From Sphaerolaimus hirsutus (taxonomy: Eukaryota > Nematoda > Chromadorea > Monhysterida > Sphaerolaimidae), in contig OZ038451.1 of assembly GCA_964036195.1 (NCBI GenBank), positions 8,622,529 to 8,686,528 on the forward strand: 64,000 bases of DNA, read 5' to 3'. Below are positions 59,301 through 64,000 of this stretch, one piece after another (the first letter of the stretch is position 1; each line of letters opens with the position of its first letter). Under the pieces are notes generated by a model, which was given only the letters and a program-made list of their open reading frames with translations, had not been told where the DNA came from and ran no database searches. Made by a program: the position numbers and the translations under genes.

Positions 59301-61659
59301 GTGTGAAATTGCGCGCTTGCGCGCAAAATTTTTGCAAAATACCTAGTGCTTAGTACTAAAAATTTCGGTCGAAGTTTTTTTAAAAAAAAAACATTTCGGA
59401 CGTCATGTTTTTTTTTTTTTTTAAACGTTTAAAAAAAAAAAACGTTTAAAAAAAACATCGGCCAACCCTAGCACTGGCGTAGTGATGGAAAAGCGCCAGA
59501 AAAAATGGCGCCAGGCGCCAAGGGCGCCATGGCGCCATTCGGAAAGTGGGCGCCAAGCGCCAGGGGCGCCAAGCGCCAGGGGCGCCACAGAAAAATGGGC
59601 GCCAGGCGCCAAGGGCGCCATGGCGCCATTGAGAAAGTGGGCGCCAGGCGCCAGGGGCGCCACGGAAAGAGGGCGCCAAGGGCGCCATGGCGCCATTTGG
59701 AAAATAGGGCGCCAGGCGCCAAGGGCGCCAGGATAAAAAAGTGCCTACAACACCATGCGTGTGCTAAAAACGTTTCTCCAGCACCATTATACGCGCATTC
59801 AGAGTTTAATTCGCGTTCTCCAGGATGTAATGACAAAAACAAGGCTAGGAACAAAAAAAATTTGAATAAAATCCACATGGCGAATTCAAACGTAATGGAA
59901 AGTGTCATTTGACAACAATCCATTCATTACAAATACACCTTTCCAAACAATGTTTCCTAATTGCAACGATTTAAATCCATTTATTAATGATTTTGCAAGT
60001 TAGACGGTTCATCATTCTTGTCTTCTGATCCGTCAGACAGATCTGATGAACCGTTGGACAAAAGATTTCCACCCACTCACACCACTCCGTCCATTTTTCT
60101 GGCGAATTTAGATCATCCACGGATGCGGCTTTCTTTTTTTTTCGTTTACACAGCACTCACCGTGAAACCTTGCTGGCGCCTTTTTGGCGCCCTTCTAAAG
60201 CAGGGCGCCAGGCGCCAAGGGCGCCACGGAAAAAGGGCGCCAAGGGCGCCATGGCGCCTTTCATAATGTGGGCGCCAAGGGCGCCACAGAAAAAGGGCGC
60301 CAAGCGCCAATGGCGCCATGGCGCGGCGCCCTTTGGCGCCCTCAAATGGCGCCAGCGCCATGGCGCCATTCCATCACTACACTGGCGACAAAATCGCTTT
60401 ACGGAAGCACCATTTCGGGTATATTTTCTTGTCCGACCCGGGAAGGGGGAGGGCGGCCGCCTCCCCGCCCCCCCCCCCTGGCTACGTCCTTGATTCCGAC
60501 AAATGTCGGAATTTTCCGATCCTGGTGCCGACTAGGTTAATAAAACGTTTCCAAGGACCCCGTCTGAAAAAATCATCTAAAAACCCTTAATAATGACTCT
60601 GGGCACATTGAATGCAATTCATTCCGATTCTAATTTTCGAAAATTCCAGTCCCGGTGTGTATTCCGAAAACCCGGTTCCGTTTGAACTCAACTTCTGTGA
60701 GCTATTTGAATTATTTACAGTCATAATGTGGCTCTATCATTTTTAAAGGCGGTACTCCGAAAAATTTGAAGGAGCTAGAACACGCCGGGCAGGAGATTCG
60801 AAGCCGCACAACTTTGTTCAGAACGGTACGCTACATTTTCTTATTTTTTTTTTGTCTGCTGGTTTTGCACATACTTGTTTGCAGCGTCAAAAATGTAAAC
60901 TTTAAAAATCGCCATCGAAAAGTAACTTATGTAACGAAGTAACGAAATGTTTTATGCTAGTTCCATCAAAAATAAGTTTCCTTCATTGGGATCATTGCGT
61001 AATTTGTCACTTTAAATTTCAGGTTCCAGATTTCCGGCGTCTAGAGGAAGTCGCCCGCAAGAGCAAAACTATAGCCATAGTGGGTGGAGGTTTTCTGGGC
61101 TCAGAAATCGCTTGCGCGCTCGCCAGGTTTGTTTTTCGCAGTTTGTATTTTAAGGGCATTTTTTGGAAAAAGGGAAAATTAATTATCACGAATTTCCCGG
61201 CATTTGCTCGAGGGTATTTTTTCTTCACCGATGGAAAATCGTATTTTGAAAATCCATGTTTTTTAGGTTAAAATTGACAAAAATATGTTGAAATTGCTGG
61301 CGCTTTTAATGGTTAGAATTGGCAAAATGTGCAAAAATTAGCAATTTGGTGAAAATTTCAAATTGGTAAAAATGGTTCAAAATTTGCTCCAGAATGGTAG
61401 AAATTGAGGTGATTGATTGAACGGGATGGGCGAGTTAGGGAACATAGAAGCAAAAATTTAGATACGTATAGATAGACATCCGGCCAATTAGGGGTGTAAC
61501 ACTTGGAGACCCCCGCTCGTTTACCCAATCACCCAATGCGGTGCAGAAAAGGCCGCGACACGGGGCTGACCGTGCTGCAGCTGTTCCCCGAAGCCGGCAA
61601 CATGGGCAAGGTGCTGCCCGAGTACTTGAGCAGGTGGACCATGGATCAGATTTCCTCTG
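53366..61659 (+). CDS. AIFM1: Apoptosis-inducing factor 1, mitochondrial, 5' part (11 exons)
   Basis: FAD/NADH oxidoreductase of the mitochondrial intermembrane space that supports respiratory chain assembly and can act in cell death. Exons: 53366-53453, 53868-54007, 54368-54391, 55324-55470, 56551-56674, 57066-57176, 57471-57714, 58340-58515, 60749-60825, 61023-61126 and 61547-61659. Every junction keeps phase. Order: basic presequence ([15 protein letters not shown]), proline-rich spacer, inner-membrane anchor ([18 protein letters not shown]), charged linker, FAD-binding Rossmann motif [20 protein letters not shown], conserved [15 protein letters not shown] and [21 protein letters not shown], and NAD-binding [17 protein letters not shown], ending [20 protein letters not shown]. 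About the last half of the protein (the rest of the NADH domain and the C-terminal domain) is missing before the opposing gene at 62645. The first three exons are less certain; the first donor (gttcca, or gtggtt three bases earlier) is weak. Confidence 0.88.
54472..55268. mobile_element. TAGTTGAC palindrome interrupted by hAT-like element, AIFM1 intron 3
   Basis: The left arm 'cattagttgacaatgacacc' and the right arm ending 'tttgtcaactagtgtgcg' are split by 54525-55018. That insert has termini CAGGGGTCTCC and GGAGACCCCTG and the exact 8-bp duplication TTGTGATT at 54517-54524 and 55019-55026. Confidence 0.85.
55571..56165. repeat. TAGGGTTGG-family element, AIFM1 intron 4
   Basis: The left end AGGGTTGGCACTTGAT and right end TTTTTTCCAACCCTA enclose T-run arms and a middle matching 2082-2777 ('gttaccatgcaataataagc', 'cttcacttgaagtcacgagc'). 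A matching target duplication was not seen. Confidence 0.65.
57729..57934. repeat. TAGTTGAC palindromic element, AIFM1 intron 7
   Basis: The arms GGCTCACACACACTAGTTGA and mirror 'tgtcaactagtgtgtgtggg' surround a 160-base core. A degraded GGCGCC-type fragment follows at about 57955-58060 ('atggcactaggcgccacagt'). Confidence 0.7.
58588..60492. mobile_element. hAT-like CAGGGACGTAGCC element holding two more, AIFM1 intron 8
   Basis: Termini are CAGGGACGTAGCCAGG and CTGGCTACGTCCTTG. The exact 8-bp target duplication ATTCCGAC lies at 58580-58587 and 60493-60500. Inside are a TAGGGTTGG element (58837-59470, flanks gactggcg and gcactggcg) and the GGCGCC element at 59480-60379. Confidence 0.88.
59480..60379. 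mobile_element. hAT-like element filled with GGCGCC repeats
   Basis: Termini are TAGTGATGGAA and TTCCATCACTA. The exact 8-bp target duplication CACTGGCG lies at 59472-59479 and 60380-60387. The arms at 59490-59740 and 60165-60370 consist of GGCGCCA units such as AGGCGCCAAGGGCGCCATGG. A 420-base middle has no repeat and no recognised gene. The long open frames in all directions over the arms are repeat translations. Confidence 0.88.
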
Positions 61660-62644
61660 GTTGGTTTGATTTTTTTGAGTGTTTTTGGGTGTCTAAAATT
61701 TGCGAGTTTTTGAAAATTTTCAGCCGTTCCTTCCGAGAGTATGCATATTTAGTTGAATAATTTGGGTGTTCTGTACGAAAATTTTCAAATTGCGGGGAAA
61801 GGGTAAGAGGTGATAATGTCAGTGACTGATAGTTTTCCCCACACATTAGAGTTTTGTGTCTGAGATGAATAGATATTGCGAGTTTGGTGTACAGTTCCCC
61901 CAACTATTTGGAGATATTTCTTCATATATTCTGCCAACCGCTGAAGTCCATATCTTATCCGAAAAAATAACTGAATTTTTTTATTTCTACTCAAATTACA
62001 TCGGTAAATTCGGTGCATCAATTTAAATACACTTGATTTTATTCATCAAAATACGATACCATCTTCAGGAGGTATGCGGACCGATCAGTATATTTTTATT
62101 TATGGCGATTCTGCAACAAGTTTCAGTTCATGGAGTGAGCCTTATTTAAAGCGGCCAGTAATTTTATTCATTGAATCTCGATGGTGTTTAGTTGGCATTT
62201 TCTCTGCGCTTCACTGGTCGCGTTCCGCGTCGAAACTGAACACGGGATTAAAAAAAAATTTTTTTACGAACTGAGCACGGGATTTTTAAAAAAATTGACA
62301 TAATGCCTCGCGGGTTTTTTTGGGATTACTGGAGCTTTTTTAGGGATGGCTGGGGTTATTCAACCGCCTTTCTTCAAAAACACTTTTTAAACGAGCATCG
62401 AAACCGGTTTTTTATTCAAAAACACTTTTAAACAGGCATCAAAACCGTCACTTTCGGGGTCGTGTGTCCCCCCCCCTCACGGCGCCCCCCTCTATGTACT
62501 TGATCTCTACGCACCCGCAGGATTGTCCACGATTTTGTTCCTCGCGAGTTTTCTATAGATCAATATTTAGGAAATCGCCCCTCCGAGAGACTGGGGTGGG
62601 GTGGGGGGGGAGCCCCCCCCCCATTTGAACCAACACCAACCAAA
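61660..62644. other. Stretch between truncated AIFM1 and peflin gene
   Basis: No exon encoding the remaining AIFM1 domains could be found in either strand. The sequence is AT-rich with short frames only. At about 62560-62610 is a fragment of the CAGGGG family ('aaatcgcccctccgagaga'). Confidence 0.5.
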
Positions 62645-64000
62645 TCACCAATCGCCCACTAACACCGCCTGCCTGAGCACCATCACCAAGAAGTCCTCGT
62701 ACTGGACGGTGATCACCCCGTCCCTGTCCGTGTCCAGCGCCCTGAACGCGCTCGTCAACGCTTGCAGGTAGATGCACAGGCGGATAAAGTCGTCGAATAA
62801 GATCGATGTGGGTTGGGAGGGCGAGAATTTGCGCACGGCGAAATTGTACCATTGGGGGGTGAGGCGGTAGCCTGGGGGGGTTGGGGGTTGAGGAAGTTTT
62901 TGGGGGTTTTTTGTGCGTAGGGTCAAGGACGTATCCAGGGGGGCTGCAGCCGTTCTCGGGTGAGACATGAAAAAGTGAAAAATACAACTTTCAGCGAATC
63001 GTCCCATAACCACGAGTATTTTGAGTAAATCAATCGCTGCAGTCCAAAATCCCACTTAAATACACTCAATTTTGTGCCATCCGTACTATATAAATGCATT
63101 TTTAGAGCGTTTCTCAGCACCGGCGCTAAAACCAGTGGCGCCATAGCGTGGCGCCTTTGAATGGCGCTAGCGCCAAGACGCTATTCCACGCGTTGTAGCG
63201 TAAATTTAAGGGGGGCTGAGCCCCTCTCCGTTCGCCGGCCTCAGTAAACAAGCAGCACCCCCGCTCAAAAATCCTGGATACGTCCCTGCGTAGGGTTATT
63301 TGTTGTTTACGGGTGACGTTTTAGAGGGGTGCGATTTGTGTCGGTGGGGGTGCCCTTGCAGGGATAATCCGGGTCCCTGTCAAGTTGGCAACCCACCAAA
63401 GTGCTCGAGACACTTTTTAAGCTCTTTTTTGTCGATGTCCCCCGAGCCGTCCTCATCGAAGTAGTTGAAAATGTCCGTCCACCGTTGCACGTATGTCCAC
63501 AGGTCGCAGAACTCGTCGAAGTCCAGTGTGCCATTCCCGGACCTAGGTTAGGGGGGTCTCCATTGGGGGATCAGGTTCAGGGCGTCAGTGCTTTTGCACG
63601 ATTTTGAGTGGGCCATTCCAGCACCCTGTGAAATGTAAAATGTCGCACAGATGGTATGTCAAATGCCTGATAAAACTCACTCTTTCTGGTTTTCCATACA
63701 ATAGTGCATGGTATTTGATCAATTTGTATGCCATTTTACAAAGTGCAGGACTATGTAGTCATAATCGGGCTGCCCGACAAAAGAAACCTGCCGGGTAAAA
63801 AATGTCAACTCGACCTAAAAAATCCACCCAATCCACTCAAACCTGTCAAACAACCCGATCATGATCCTGCACGTGTGCTTGTTGAACGGCCTCTCCCATG
63901 ACCCATTGCTAAGACACGCCTGCAACTCGGCCGAGTCGATGGTGCCGGACCTGTCCGTGTCGATGCGGTCGAACACCACGCGGAGCCAGTGCTTGTCGGG
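62645..64000 (-). CDS. PEF1: Peflin-like penta-EF-hand protein, 3' exons (partial)
   Basis: Calcium-binding adaptor of the peflin/PDCD6 family; in other animals peflin pairs with PDCD6 (ALG-2) at ER exit sites. Minus-strand exons: 63843 to beyond 64000 (HWLRVVFDRIDTDRSGTID, then RPFNKHTCRIMIGLFD), 63397-63542 (RSGNGTLDFDEFCDLWTYVQ, then DEDGSGDIDKKELKKCLEHF), and 62645-62871 (GYRLTPQWYNFAVRKFSPSQ, DDFIRLCIYLQALTSAF, then DTDRDGVITVQYEDF) with TGA. Phases join exactly. EF loops 1 to 3 have full D-x-D-x-[SN]-G-type ligands. Loop 4 (SPSQPTSILFDDF) is degenerate, and loop 5 resembles the dimerising loop. Three features favour peflin over PDCD6: the 'NxxW' segment NGSWERPFN, 'FSPSQP' in EF4, and the text of the C-terminus. 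The start and N-terminal repeat region are outside the window. Confidence 0.88.
62924..63288. mobile_element. hAT-like CAGGGACGTAGCC-family element in a peflin intron
   Basis: Termini are CAAGGACGTATCCAGG and CCTGGATACGTCCCTG. The exact 8-bp target duplication CGTAGGGT lies at 62916-62923 and 63289-63296. It is the shortest complete member of the family here (365 bases). Confidence 0.88.

Noticed and set aside
59421-60590. Long open frames in all six directions with [10 protein letters not shown] or APLAPGA-type repeats
   Set aside because: They are translations of the GGCGCC repeat arms, which lack stops in any frame.

Overview
This window looks like draft genomic sequence from an invertebrate animal; I cannot place it more precisely. 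It has spliced genes with GT-AG introns and animal-type mitochondrial and cytoskeletal genes. It also has two 200-base runs of N and a very heavy load of DNA transposons. Coding exons are short and GC-rich and sit in AT-rich, repeat-filled introns.

Host genes from left to right: (1) 640-4310 (+), six exons of mitochondrial RNA polymerase (POLRMT) that stop just before the catalytic domain; (2) three copies of a small secreted saposin-like gene, at 8383-9061 (+, first exon apparently inside the gap at 5961-6160), 27452-30190 (-, exon 2 split by a transposon) and 42720-44017 (-, intact); (3) 48890-49629 (-), a complete LC8 dynein light chain; (4) 53366-61659 (+), eleven exons of mitochondrial apoptosis-inducing factor AIFM1, ending part way through the protein; (5) 62645-64000 (-), the 3' exons of a peflin-like penta-EF-hand protein whose 5' end lies outside the window. 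These are independent housekeeping or secreted-protein genes. Nothing suggests an operon or a shared pathway.

About 5-48 kb is mostly transposon sequence. A 5'-truncated LINE with a 1,099-codon open frame (12484-15783) sits inside a split miniature element. More than ten miniature inverted-repeat families surround it. Many have exact 8-bp target duplications and CAG/TAG termini (hAT-like), and many are filled with a private simple repeat such as GGGATC, GGCGCC, GTAAGT, GTAAAC, CGGAAA or CTCGA. A second group has TA target duplications and TACCGTAT ends followed by C-run modules. One composite has a TAA duplication (PIF/Harbinger-like). Elements are nested up to four deep. Because the saposin locus and its flanks are present three times, several insertions can be checked against an empty paralogous site in the same window.

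Main points for a second look: the inverted triplication of the saposin-like gene, the simple-repeat-filled hAT-like elements, the insertion of about 10 kb inside one miniature element, and the unexplained loss of the 3' halves of both POLRMT and AIFM1.
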